Below are positions 8,559-17,298 of a DNA stretch of 64,000 bases, one piece after another; positions within the stretch are counted from its first letter, which is position 1; each line of letters opens with the position of its first letter. The notes beneath the pieces are model-generated. The model had not been told where the DNA came from and ran no database searches. It saw only the letters and a list, made by a program, of their open reading frames with translations. This stretch comes from Dermatophilaceae bacterium Sec6.4 (GTDB taxonomy: Bacteria > Actinomycetota > Actinomycetes > Actinomycetales > Dermatophilaceae). The stretch lies in contig CP144172.1 in the NCBI GenBank assembly GCA_039636865.1, positions 744,001 to 808,000 on the forward strand, read 5' to 3'. Position numbers and translations under genes: made by a program.

Positions 8559-10047
8559 AGGACACCCCACTGAGCTGGCCCGCGCCGGTATGCAGCAACG
8601 TCGCCAGCGGCCCGGGCAGCCACAACCCCAGCAGCAGCAGAGCCAAGATCGCGATCACCATCGGCACGACCATCCATGCCGCTGCCTCATGCACTGCGGC
8701 CTGTTCGCCGGCCTGCGGTCTGCTGACGTCCGGTTCACCGGATGCGGCCGACCGGATGGTGGCGCCGGCAAGCCCGATGAAAGCGAGCACCACCAGCACG
8801 ACCAGCACGGCCCCGGTGGTCGTGTGTCGAGCCTCGAACCCGCCCTGCACGATGATGAATTCGCTGCGGAAGACACCAAAGGGCGGCATCCCGCACAGCG
8901 CAAAGACCGCGATAATGAAGATCGACGCGGTCCAGGGCATTCGGCTGAGCGCTCCACGCACCCGCGAGAGTGCTTTGGTGCCGAAACCTTGCACCAAGCT
9001 ACCCGCTGACATGAACGCCGCGCCCTTTGCTGCAGCGTGCACCAAAACGTGCAACAGCACGCCGAACATCGCGGTCGTGACCCCGAAGCTGACCCCGATG
9101 ACCATGATCCCCATGTGTTCTACGCTCGAATACGCCAACAGTCGCTTCACGTTGCGTTGCTCCAGCAGATACAGAGCTGCCAGCAGCAGGGTCAGCACTC
9201 CGAAGCACAGCAGGACTCGCTGCGGGAAGGTGGCCCCGACGGTCGCCACGGTGACCTGGTAGAAGCGCAGGATGGCGTAGAGGCTGACGGCCAGCAGCGA
9301 GCCGGACAGCAGCACCGACAGCGGAGTAGGGGCCTCGGAATGCGCGTCGGGTAACCATGTGTGCATCGGCACGATGCCGACCTTGGTGCCGAAACCGACC
9401 ACGGCCAGGACGAACGCCAACCGCACCGGTGTCCCCGGCAGTTCAGAGGCGTGGTGCAGCAGGTCCGCGAATGCCAGGTCGTAGGAGTTGCCCAACACCT
9501 GGGCGCCGGCGTAGTACATGAAGATGGTGCCCAGGAGCGCGATTCCAAGCCCGCAGGACGCAATCATCACGTACTTCCACGCGGCCTCCGAGGCAGCTTC
9601 GGTGTCGTCGATCGCCACCAGCACTGCGGAAACGACTGTCGTGACCTCGACGCCGACCCAGATCAGGGCCAGCCCGTTGACCGAAGGCGCGGCGAGCATG
9701 GCCCATGCGAACAGGTTCATCCCGGCCAGGAACTGACGTTGATACCTGCGGTAGTCACGAGGAGTCTTCTCGCGCTCCTCGGCCTTGAGGTACCCAGTCG
9801 TGTAGATAGCGACGACGGCGTACAGGAAGGAGGTCGCCAGCAGGAATACCAGCGATAGTGCGTCCACCCGAAGGAAACCGGCGGTGACCGGATGGTCACC
9901 GACAGTCGGTATCAGCGAGATGGCCAATGCGAAGCTCACGACGCCCGCGACGATGGTGACCAGATTGGCGGCCAGCCCGCTCAGCACTGCACTCAATGCG
10001 GTGGCCACCAAAGGCACCACCATCAACACGATCAGAATCCAGCCCAT
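8548..10047 (-). CDS. hycQ: HycQ/HyfF-like antiporter-type membrane subunit
   Basis: A 499-residue polytopic protein of the NuoN/NuoM/MrpD-like family. Conserved channel features are visible: WVGVEVTTV with the TM5 Glu, VGFGTKVGIVPMHTWLPDAH with the TM7 Lys, and LAYSSVEHMG plus HAAAKGAAFM with the later charged residues. These support proton or sodium translocation. The gene is separated from hycP by one base and overlaps hycE. Retention of all the channel charges contrasts with the loss of metal ligands in the soluble subunits, so the membrane arm looks functional. Confidence 0.85.
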   Translation of the reverse strand: MGWILIVLMVVPLVATALSAVLSGLAANLVTIVAGVVSFALAISLIPTVGDHPVTAGFLRVDALSLVFLLATSFLYAVVAIYTTGYLKAEEREKTPRDYRRYQRQFLAGMNLFAWAMLAAPSVNGLALIWVGVEVTTVVSAVLVAIDDTEAASEAAWKYVMIASCGLGIALLGTIFMYYAGAQVLGNSYDLAFADLLHHASELPGTPVRLAFVLAVVGFGTKVGIVPMHTWLPDAHSEAPTPLSVLLSGSLLAVSLYAILRFYQVTVATVGATFPQRVLLCFGVLTLLLAALYLLEQRNVKRLLAYSSVEHMGIMVIGVSFGVTTAMFGVLLHVLVHAAAKGAAFMSAGSLVQGFGTKALSRVRGALSRMPWTASIFIIAVFALCGMPPFGVFRSEFIIVQGGFEARHTTTGAVLVVLVVLAFIGLAGATIRSAASGEPDVSRPQAGEQAAVHEAAAWMVVPMVIAILALLLLGLWLPGPLATLLHTGAGQLSGVSYVG

Positions 10048-10048
10048 G

Positions 10049-10726
10049 TCAGCCCCTCAGCGAAGTGAGGTCGGCAGTGGACAATGACGAAACATGTCGG
10101 TGGTGAGTGCGCATCAGGATGCCGAACACCACCACGGCGATGAGCAGGTCGAAAAGGAACGCGACCTCCAAGACCAGCGGGAGTCCGGCGGCGACCACGA
10201 GGCTCGCCACGGAGACCCCGTTGTCCAACGAGAAGAAACCGATCGACTGACTGACCACGTCGCGCCGCACGATCATCAGTACAAACGCCACGAGCACCAC
10301 GGCTACCGCGAAACTCAGGGCACTGGTGGGCAGCACTGTCGAATGTATATGTAGTGCTCCAACGGCGAAGAAACCGAAGACCGCGATGATAATGGAAAGA
10401 ATGACTTCGCTGGCTACCCCCAACGCGCCGCTACCGGCAATCTCAGTTTCGGAATCGGTCATCATTCGGGTGATGACCCACGGCACGATGAGTGCCTTGA
10501 GCGCGAAAGAGATCACCGCAAGTATATAAAGTTCCGGCAGTGACTTTTCGTAGGCGATGACGATCGCCAGCAGACTAACGACCCCCGACTGCGCGGCATA
10601 CAGCCGCACCTGGGCGCGCAACAGGGCTGCCCTGAGCATCACAAACTCCAGCAGGAGCACGATCAGGCTGATCGTGCTGGTTACCCCGTCAAAAACGCTC
10701 GGCGCGTTAGCCACGGCGTCGTGCAT
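10049..10726 (-). CDS. hycP: HycP/HyfE-like membrane subunit (NuoK-related)
   Basis: A 225-residue hydrophobic protein with about seven transmembrane helices, matching the HyfE/HycP type found in hydrogenase-4 and hyc-like operons. It is preceded by hycD with a TGATG overlap, where the stop TGA and start ATG share one base, so the two are translationally coupled. Acidic residues occur within helices, for instance in LIVLLLEFVMLRA and VIAYEKSLPELY, as expected of NuoK-like subunits. No soluble domain is present. Confidence 0.8.
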   Translation of the reverse strand: MHDAVANAPSVFDGVTSTISLIVLLLEFVMLRAALLRAQVRLYAAQSGVVSLLAIVIAYEKSLPELYILAVISFALKALIVPWVITRMMTDSETEIAGSGALGVASEVILSIIIAVFGFFAVGALHIHSTVLPTSALSFAVAVVLVAFVLMIVRRDVVSQSIGFFSLDNGVSVASLVVAAGLPLVLEVAFLFDLLIAVVVFGILMRTHHRHVSSLSTADLTSLRG

Positions 10727-11685
10727 CAGCTACCTCCAAGGAATAGCGTGCAGACCGCGAATACTGATAGCAGGAATGCCGCGGCGACGAACTCGGTGAT
10801 TTTGAAGAGCCGCAACTTGGCAAAAGAGTTGTCAATGCACATGATCAACACGCCTAAAACTGCGGCCTTCGTCAGTAGGGCGCAGGCGGCGCCGATGACC
10901 GGAAGAGGTGCCGTGCCCGCACTCAAACCCCATGGTGCGGCGAAAATGTTCAACAGGATCGTGAAGAGCACCAGTTGTTTGATCATCGATCCCCAGTGCA
11001 GCAACGCCAGGTAGGGGCCTGAGTGCTCGAAGGACCGCGCCGTCTCGATCATGCCCAACTCGATGGTCCCGGTATGGGTCTCGATCGGTATGCGCGCTGT
11101 CTCGAACAGAATTGCCATGAAGAGCGCGAAGGTAGCCAACAGGTGGGCGGGCCGGACGATCTGTTCAGGTCCACTACGCACCGTCGCCGCGAGAGCGAAG
11201 GGCGAATCCGTGGCGGTGATCGCAGCCACGGTGAAGAACACCATGAGCAGCACCGGTTCGGTGATCGCACCAAAAGACTTGGCCCGGCTCGCACCCAGTT
11301 GCGCATACGGGTCCCCGGTTTCGGCGGCTGCAGCAGACGCCAGGAAACTCCCGAACGCCAACAGGAATCCACCGCCCAAGATATCGCCCATATCAGCCAA
11401 CGGCAGCGGGTATGTAGTCAGTACTGGAATGAGCATCGGCACGGTGAGATAACAGGCGAGGGAAAGTATCGGCGCTATCAGGAAAATTGGTCCTGCTCCC
11501 GATGGCGCCAGAGACTCTTTGCGGAACATTTTGGACAAATCAAAATACGGCTGCAAGATCCTCGGGCCGCGACGTCCTTGGAGCTTGGCTTCGATAGTGG
11601 CGATGAATCCACTGATCGCCGGTGCTCCGATAGCTATCGTGAGCACCTGGGCACATTGGATGATCGACGTCGTCGGGAAGTTCAC
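10726..11685 (-). CDS. hycD: HycD-like membrane subunit (NuoH-related)
   Basis: A 319-residue membrane protein of the NuoH/HycD family and first gene of the six-gene complex. The N-terminal loop KLQGRRGPRILQPYFDLSKM is the family signature (conserved RRGP..LQPY.DL.K). A later stretch, ETARIPIETHTGTIELGMIE, contains the conserved acidic residues of the quinone/ferredoxin-facing cavity. The start is GTG at 11685, with a stop codon immediately upstream in frame, so it cannot begin earlier. No good ribosome site precedes it. Confidence 0.85.
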   Translation of the reverse strand: MNFPTTSIIQCAQVLTIAIGAPAISGFIATIEAKLQGRRGPRILQPYFDLSKMFRKESLAPSGAGPIFLIAPILSLACYLTVPMLIPVLTTYPLPLADMGDILGGGFLLAFGSFLASAAAAETGDPYAQLGASRAKSFGAITEPVLLMVFFTVAAITATDSPFALAATVRSGPEQIVRPAHLLATFALFMAILFETARIPIETHTGTIELGMIETARSFEHSGPYLALLHWGSMIKQLVLFTILLNIFAAPWGLSAGTAPLPVIGAACALLTKAAVLGVLIMCIDNSFAKLRLFKITEFVAAAFLLSVFAVCTLFLGGS

Positions 11686-11715
11686 CTACGATCGTCGCCC
11701 GGTCGATTCACAGCA

Positions 11716-11747
11716 AGCCCTTCCGATAGCGGAAGGGGCTATTAGCC
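11716..11747. promoter_or_regulatory. Inverted repeats upstream of the hycD operon
   Basis: About 30 bp upstream of the hycD start, CCCTTCCG and CGGAAGGG form perfect 8-bp arms around ATAG, with AGC/GCT extending the repeat past one unpaired C. A second near-palindrome GGCTATTAGCC (11737-11747) overlaps its right end. This could be an operator or a hairpin in the leader of the hydrogenase-like operon. A canonical DosR box (GGGACT..AGTCCC) is not present. Confidence 0.5.
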
Positions 11748-11894
11748 GATAGGCGGTTCGGGCTTGGTGGCCCCGGCGAGCTCCATCGCCGTTGTACTAC
11801 GTGCATGTAAGCAGGGCGGACCGTTCGCCGTCAAGGGGCTTTGGCGCGAAGGGAACCGTGCCGTAGGGTCGAAATTCAGCGAAGGGTTGATGAG

Positions 11895-12473
11895 ATGACC
11901 GACGACTCCACCCAGGTCTTGCTCGTGCGTCACGGCGAGACCGTGCTGAACGCCGGGGGCCGGTTACGAGGTCGTCTCGATCCAGATTTGAACGACGTGG
12001 GTCGACGTGAGGTCGCTGCACTGGCACGCGCGCTGGTTGCCTATGACGTGCGTACCGTCTACACCAGTCCACTGTTGCGGGCTCGGCGAACCGCACGCGC
12101 GATCGCCGACGCCTGCGCGGGAAATGTCGAGATCGACGAACGGCTCAACGACCGCGACTACGGGCAGTGGGCCGGTCAACTGAGGGAGGACGTGTTGTCC
12201 CGCTGGGGATCGATCGACGCGGCACCCGGTGTCGAGCCCGCCGCCGACGTCGTGGCGCGGGCCATGGCCGCGTTCGCGGATCTTGCGGGCCGACCCGGCA
12301 CGGTGCTGGTCGCGCATGACGCCATCAATCAGCTGCTGCTCCAGCAGGTTGACCCGAGCCTGGCTGGTCCTCCGCAGCAGCACACCGCGTGTTGGAATGT
12401 CCTGGAACGCAACGGGGGTCAGCCCTGGCGCATCATCGCACTCAATCAGATCGCCGTCGAAACCCTGCGCTAG
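11895..12473 (+). CDS. Histidine phosphatase family protein
   Basis: A 192-residue protein with the catalytic LLVRHGETVLNAGG motif at the N-terminus (phospho-accepting His in RHGE), the family pattern GRLDPDLNDVGRREVAALA, and the second catalytic His in VLVAHDAINQLLL. It is therefore a phosphoglycerate-mutase-like (PGAM) acid phosphatase. The ATG at 11895 follows a GAAGGG ribosome site. The substrate is undetermined. It is convergent with the MutS-like gene and overlaps its 3' end by 4 bp. Confidence 0.8.
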   Translation: MTDDSTQVLLVRHGETVLNAGGRLRGRLDPDLNDVGRREVAALARALVAYDVRTVYTSPLLRARRTARAIADACAGNVEIDERLNDRDYGQWAGQLREDVLSRWGSIDAAPGVEPAADVVARAMAAFADLAGRPGTVLVAHDAINQLLLQQVDPSLAGPPQQHTACWNVLERNGGQPWRIIALNQIAVETLR

Positions 12474-13987
12474 TCAGTCGTGGTCGGCGGCGAACCGAAC
12501 GTGCGCTGGTAGAGGTCGACGCCATAGCTGGTGCGCTGTGCCGCCCCTTCTGCTAGTCGAAAGGTGCGCTCGCCGCTCTCGTCACGGTCGGCACGTAGGA
12601 ACAGCGTGGTCTGGTCGTGGTGCTGTTGGAATCGGTGTGCGAGCTCATAGAGATGGGTGACGAACACGACGGTGATGCCGACCTGTTCCAGGGCCCGGAG
12701 AATGTCTGTGGCAATCTCCGCAGCTTCGCGTTCGTTGGTCGCGGCGAATGATTCGTTGAACAGCAGCAGCGCATGTGGTCGGATCCGGGTAGCGATGCGG
12801 CTCATTCGGCCCAGCTCTTCTTCGAACTTCCCGGTGGTCATGGTGGCGTCTTCTTCGCGGGCGTAGTGGGTGAACACGCCTGCGACGGTGGCGGCAGTGA
12901 ACGACTGCGCTGCTACCGGCATGCCGGCCTGCATCATCAGGTATGCGAGGCCGACGCTGCGCAGGAAGGTCGACTTACCCCCTTGGTTGGCGCCGGTGAT
13001 GAAGATGAGCGGCTTGCCGTCCGCTCGCAGGTCGTTGCCCTTGATTCGCGCGGGGGAACGCAGCCCCAGGCATGGATCGTAGAGGCCGCTCGCTGTCAGG
13101 GACCGGCTGCCCGTAGCGCACGGCTGGGGTCGACAGATGGGGAGTTGCCGCGCCGCTAGTCGCTCCCGCAGGTTCAGGCAACCCACGTAGAAGGCCAGCT
13201 CTAGGCGAAGCGCGGTGAAGAAACTCAGAATGTGCTTGGCGGCCGCAGCCAGGGCGTCGGCAGCGAGAGTGAGGGCCCGGTCGCGCAGGCCCGCGAGGTC
13301 CTGCGCAGCGCCGTCGTCGTCGCGCGGCATGGTGCGGCTGAAGTAGGGGCGTTTGACCGGCGGGTGCCTGGAAAGCAGGTGGCTCTCGTTTTCGCTGCGA
13401 GGTGCGCGTAGCACGTAGTCGACGCCTTGGCTGTGTGAGCCCAGGTGTGCGCTGGCCACCACGCCGTGCGGGAAAGTGAGCGTACGTAGATGCGCGGCGA
13501 TCTCGGCGAAGTAGCGGTCATCGAGTTCGGCGTCGATCTCGGCGAAGAAGCGACTGAACGCAGGCGAGGTGAAAGTGCCGGCGTGCTGCCCGGCCAGGGC
13601 GCGCAGCTGCTTCAGCACTTCGACGAACATCGTCAGAGCGTTCATCGAGCGGCCAAGCAGGGCTGCACTGCTACTGCTGAAGAAGCTGGCCCGGTAGATC
13701 GCGCGTTCCTGATCAATGGCCGCAGCAGCGAGGTCGTACAGTTCGCGGACTACGCCGGGCCGGGCCACGCAATCGGCCAGCGTCTGGCTGCGGTAGTCGA
13801 TCTGGGCGGGATCGAGGAGTACGGCGAGGGTGGCGGTGCGGATCGAAGCGTGCACGACCTGGTCGTCGCCGGCGGCCGCAGCCCACAGCGTGGCGAGGTC
13901 GAGGTCTGCGATGAGGTCGGCATCGCCCGGGCGGTCGTCATGGGTGGGATCGAAGTCGCGGTCCGCGAACATCAGCATCGCTCTCAT
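12470..13987 (-). CDS. MutS-like ATPase, subunit A of pair 1
   Basis: A 505-residue protein that keeps only the lever/core and ATPase parts of MutS; the mismatch-binding and connector domains are missing. Walker A is GANQGGKST at 332-340, the Walker B region ALLLFNESFAATNER lies near 406-420, and between them is FTHYAREEDATMTTGKFEEE, the MutS signature region. It starts MRAMLMFADRDF. Its ATG overlaps the TGA of the B subunit gene (ATGA), so the two are co-translated. It is paralogous to 18712-20298, which starts MRSLLLFPDRDL and shares Walker A. Heterodimer formation with the B subunit is inference from pairing and duplication. Confidence 0.8.
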   Translation of the reverse strand: MRAMLMFADRDFDPTHDDRPGDADLIADLDLATLWAAAAGDDQVVHASIRTATLAVLLDPAQIDYRSQTLADCVARPGVVRELYDLAAAAIDQERAIYRASFFSSSSAALLGRSMNALTMFVEVLKQLRALAGQHAGTFTSPAFSRFFAEIDAELDDRYFAEIAAHLRTLTFPHGVVASAHLGSHSQGVDYVLRAPRSENESHLLSRHPPVKRPYFSRTMPRDDDGAAQDLAGLRDRALTLAADALAAAAKHILSFFTALRLELAFYVGCLNLRERLAARQLPICRPQPCATGSRSLTASGLYDPCLGLRSPARIKGNDLRADGKPLIFITGANQGGKSTFLRSVGLAYLMMQAGMPVAAQSFTAATVAGVFTHYAREEDATMTTGKFEEELGRMSRIATRIRPHALLLFNESFAATNEREAAEIATDILRALEQVGITVVFVTHLYELAHRFQQHHDQTTLFLRADRDESGERTFRLAEGAAQRTSYGVDLYQRTFGSPPTTTD

Positions 13988-15627
13988 CGGTTCAGCTCCT
14001 GCACGAGTCGCTGGAACCCGAGACCGTATTTGTCGGCGATAGCTCGGGCATACGCACGGCCGTCGGCCGGCTTACGAATCACTTTGTGGGTGCGGGTCGC
14101 CGGGTCGTTCGGGTCGATGGTGCTGACCATGCTGACAGTCTTGTCGTTGAGGACCGCCAGTTCGTCCAGAAACGTGACGCACACGCAGAGCGCATCCAAG
14201 TCGGATACCCGCTGAAGAATGTGCCGGCTCAACAGCAGTGCATCGTCGGTGGTGGTCGAGTTGAAGATCTCGTTGAGGATGACCAGGCTGGCCGGAGTCG
14301 CGAGGGCGAAATCATCGCGTAACTGGTCCAGTTCGGTCTGCAACCTGCCGGTCATGGTGGTGCTGTCCTCGGCGCGTTCGAAGTGGGTGAAGATCTGATC
14401 GCACACGAAAAGTTGGGTATCGAGGCCGGGGACGGGACAGCCGAGACGGGCGAGGTAGTGCAGCTGGCCGACGGTGCGGGCCATCGTGGTTTTGCCGCCG
14501 TTGTTCGGCCCGGAGATGACCAGGATGCGTTCCTCGCCGGTGAGGGTGATGTCGTTGACCACCACCTCATGGTCAGTCCCGGCCGGAGCGGATGCGACCT
14601 CAGGGGACCTGCCGCCACGTTGCGGATGACGCCGGTGACGCGACTGCTCGAGCTTGTGGGCCAGCGCCATGTCGAAGGTGTGCAGTGCCTGCTCCGTCTT
14701 GTCAGTATCTGACAGTCGGGGATAGCTGAATGGGAGGTTGGCCGTGCGCAATGGGGCCAGGTGGTCCAGGTAGGCGAGGTAGAACTGAATGTCGCGTTCG
14801 AACTGGGCGATCGCGGGATCCAGGTAGTCCAGGTGCTGGGCGCAGAACGCGTCCACCTCCGCGAACAGGACGGGATACAACTGGGCGACCAGATCCAGGA
14901 CGCCGGTGCCTGCGTAGGCATCATGCTCCTGACTGCGGATGTTCGGTTTCTCGACGTCTGATTTTTCATCCTCCGTCGTGTCATCTGGTTGCTGGAAGCG
15001 GGCGAATGTTGTGGCGACGCGGTCGCCGTAGTCACCTTCGCCGTCGTACCCGGCCACTGTGATCCGATCGCCGCGGACGACCACGACGTACTGCACGTCG
15101 GCGAGTTCAGCTTCGAGGCGGGCGACCTCATTGTTGAGCTGAAGGAACTGCTCAGAGTTCACATAGTCATGCAGGTAACTGGTCAGGGTGCCCAGACCGC
15201 GAGAGGTGGGCGCAGCTGCCCGTAGACCTTCGGTGAGTGTGAGCACCGACTGGCAGTACTCCTGGACCGCGTTCAGGAAGAACCGGGTCCGGTAATGATG
15301 TTGCAGGCCATGGTCATCCTTGCGTATCTCCTTGGTGCGGTAGCCGAAGGCGAAGACAAGTCGCCGTTTTGTGAAGTCCCTGATCAGTGATCCGACCTGG
15401 TCTCGTTCGACGTCTTTGAAGACCTCGTGGCGGTAGTTGAGGTCGTCGAGATCGCGCAACGGCGACCAGTACAGCGGGCTCAGGTGGTAGTCAGCCTGAC
15501 CCTCGTTGATGGCGGTAACGACCTGGTCAAGATTGAGATCGCGAAAGTACCCGGGCTCCTGCACTTCGCGATCTTCCTGCTCGGACGGGCGCCTGCCAGC
15601 CGGATAGAGCACGTCTGGGCGACGCAT
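13984..15627 (-). CDS. MutS-like ATPase, subunit B of pair 1
   Basis: A 547-residue MutS-related protein of a different type from subunit A. Walker A is GPNNGGKTT at about 373-381, followed by ARTVGQLHYLARLGCPVPG and later FTHFERAEDSTTMTGRLQ and VILNEIFNSTTTDDA (Walker B and signature). The N-terminal half begins with EPGYFRDLNLDQVV and is a helical core without the MutS mismatch-recognition domain. A charged linker (about 210-245) interrupts the core. The ATG at 15625 is chosen because the paralogue begins similarly close to the ..LYGDHPAP/..LYPAGRRP segment. It is 112 bp downstream of the enolase gene in the same direction. Confidence 0.8.
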   Translation of the reverse strand: MRRPDVLYPAGRRPSEQEDREVQEPGYFRDLNLDQVVTAINEGQADYHLSPLYWSPLRDLDDLNYRHEVFKDVERDQVGSLIRDFTKRRLVFAFGYRTKEIRKDDHGLQHHYRTRFFLNAVQEYCQSVLTLTEGLRAAAPTSRGLGTLTSYLHDYVNSEQFLQLNNEVARLEAELADVQYVVVVRGDRITVAGYDGEGDYGDRVATTFARFQQPDDTTEDEKSDVEKPNIRSQEHDAYAGTGVLDLVAQLYPVLFAEVDAFCAQHLDYLDPAIAQFERDIQFYLAYLDHLAPLRTANLPFSYPRLSDTDKTEQALHTFDMALAHKLEQSRHRRHPQRGGRSPEVASAPAGTDHEVVVNDITLTGEERILVISGPNNGGKTTMARTVGQLHYLARLGCPVPGLDTQLFVCDQIFTHFERAEDSTTMTGRLQTELDQLRDDFALATPASLVILNEIFNSTTTDDALLLSRHILQRVSDLDALCVCVTFLDELAVLNDKTVSMVSTIDPNDPATRTHKVIRKPADGRAYARAIADKYGLGFQRLVQELNR

Positions 15628-15739
15628 CACCGAACCCAGTACTGCTGTGGTCGATGAAGTGCAGCAGGGCGCGTCCCGATCCACGACGCGTGCGCTGGGT
15701 CAACTGTCGTGTCGGATGGCATCAGAGACGGATGACACA

Positions 15740-16996
15740 TCAGAGACCGAAGAGCAGGTTCTCGTCGGCTTCGATTCTGATCAACCGGTTGTATTTCGCG
15801 ATGCGCTCGCCCCGCGCGGGAGCGCCGCTCTTGAGTTGACCGCACCCGCCGCTGACGGTGAGGTCGGCGATGAAGGTGTCGTCGGTCTCGCCAGAGCGGT
15901 GGGAGACGAACTGCGCCCACCCGGCTTCGCGGCATACCCGCATGGCCTCGAGTGTTTCGGTGACCGTGCCGACCTGGTTGACCTTGATGAGCGCCGCGTT
16001 GCCGGCTTTGCGCGTGATCGCCTCGCGGATGGTCACCGGGTTCGTGCACAGCAGATCATCGCCCACGAGTTGCACTTTGTCGCCCAGGCGTGCGGTCAGC
16101 CGCTCCCAGCCCTCCCAGTCCGATTCGGCCAGGCCGTCCTCCAGTAGGCGGATCGGATACCGGTCGATGAGTTCTTCGTAGCGGGTGATCATGTCGTCGG
16201 TCGAGAGGGCTTCACCGGCGACGTGGTAGCGGCCGTCGCGGTAGAACTCGCTGGAGGCCGGGTCCATCGCGATCGCGACACCGTCCCGGCCCGGCTGGTA
16301 GCCAGCTGCTTCGATTGCTTGCACGAGATAGTCCAGGACGTCCTCTGGTTGAGTGATCTGCGGGGCGAACCCACCCTCGTCCCCCAGGCCGGTCGCGAAA
16401 CCTCTATCTGCGAACAGGCGTCGCAGCGCGCCGTAGATCTCCGAGCCCGCGCGCACTGCCTCCGCGATGGACGGCGCACCCACCGGGGCGATCATGAACT
16501 CCTGGAAGTCCAACTCGTTAGCTGCGTGTGCGCCGCCGTTGACGACGTTGAAATGAGGCACTGGGAGTCGTGGTGTCACGCCCTCGGGGCACAGCGCCCG
16601 CCACAGCGGTTGACCTGATGCATACGCACCTGCTCGTGCTGCGGCAATCGACACACCGACGATCGCGTTGGCACCCAGCCGTGACTTGTTAGCGGTCCCG
16701 TCCAGCGCGATGAGGGCCGCGTCGAGCTCGGCGAGGTCGTCGAATGGGCGGCCGATCAGGGCATCGGCGATCTCGCCCGTCACGTTGGCTACTGCGGTGC
16801 GCACGCCGAGCCCGCCGAAACGGTCTGGATCGCCGTCGCGCAGCTCCACTGCCTCACCTGACCCGGTCGAGGCCCCAGAGGGCACGCCCGCTTCGACCAT
16901 CGGGCCATCGGTCAAGCTCAGTGTCACGGCGAGCGTCGGCCGGGACCGGGAGTCCAGGATTTCGAGCGCATCGAGTGTTGCGAGCGTCAGTGCCAT
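15740..16996 (-). CDS. eno: Enolase paralogue
   Basis: A 418-residue enolase (2-phosphoglycerate to phosphoenolpyruvate). Recognisable active-site and Mg2+ segments are VPSGASTGSGEAVELRDGD, GDEGGFAP, LLEDGLAESDWEGWERL, LVGDDLLCTNP, LIKVNQVGT and SHRSGETDDTFIADL. The sequence is divergent at the ends: the N-terminus reads LDSRSRPTLAV instead of the usual LDSRGNPT, and the C-terminus is short (ENLLFGL). It may be a second enolase rather than the housekeeping copy, which usually lies near ftsB/divIC-type genes. The ATG is preceded by AAGGAG. It is read toward the MutS-like pair. Confidence 0.85.
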   Translation of the reverse strand: MALTLATLDALEILDSRSRPTLAVTLSLTDGPMVEAGVPSGASTGSGEAVELRDGDPDRFGGLGVRTAVANVTGEIADALIGRPFDDLAELDAALIALDGTANKSRLGANAIVGVSIAAARAGAYASGQPLWRALCPEGVTPRLPVPHFNVVNGGAHAANELDFQEFMIAPVGAPSIAEAVRAGSEIYGALRRLFADRGFATGLGDEGGFAPQITQPEDVLDYLVQAIEAAGYQPGRDGVAIAMDPASSEFYRDGRYHVAGEALSTDDMITRYEELIDRYPIRLLEDGLAESDWEGWERLTARLGDKVQLVGDDLLCTNPVTIREAITRKAGNAALIKVNQVGTVTETLEAMRVCREAGWAQFVSHRSGETDDTFIADLTVSGGCGQLKSGAPARGERIAKYNRLIRIEADENLLFGL

Positions 16997-17298
16997 GTTG
17001 GTCTCCTTGAGGTAGCAGGTGCGATTCTCCGCCCCTGCGGGCCCAGCTCGCGGCGACACAACAGCACGACCGTCCCGCTGCGAGTAGTCCCGAGATTTCA
17101 GAATCTAGTCCTCCACGGCGGGGTCGTGTCTCCCGCCGTCGAACGAAGGGGCCGGACTGACTGCGGCAAAGGTCGCTCCAATGGCGGTATCGATCGACTA
17201 GCCATAGTTGCGGGCCTACATTGATTATTTGGAGACCGGCCCGGTCTAGGCACGCGGTAGCCGTCGGCGGCTCTTCCCGTAGCTCAGGAGGTAGGGCA
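16997..17298. other. Divergent intergenic region enolase / MFS
   Basis: About 300 bp without a gene between the enolase and MFS starts. It holds a perfect palindrome, AGACCGG-C-CCGGTCT, at 17233-17247, preceded by the AT-rich patch TTGATTATTT. This looks like an operator near the MFS promoter. Nothing else clear was seen. Confidence 0.4.

Noticed and set aside
11686..11894. DosR box upstream of the hyc-like operon
   Set aside because: The expected GGGACT..AGTCCC pattern is absent; the nearest palindrome has odd spacing and different half-sites.
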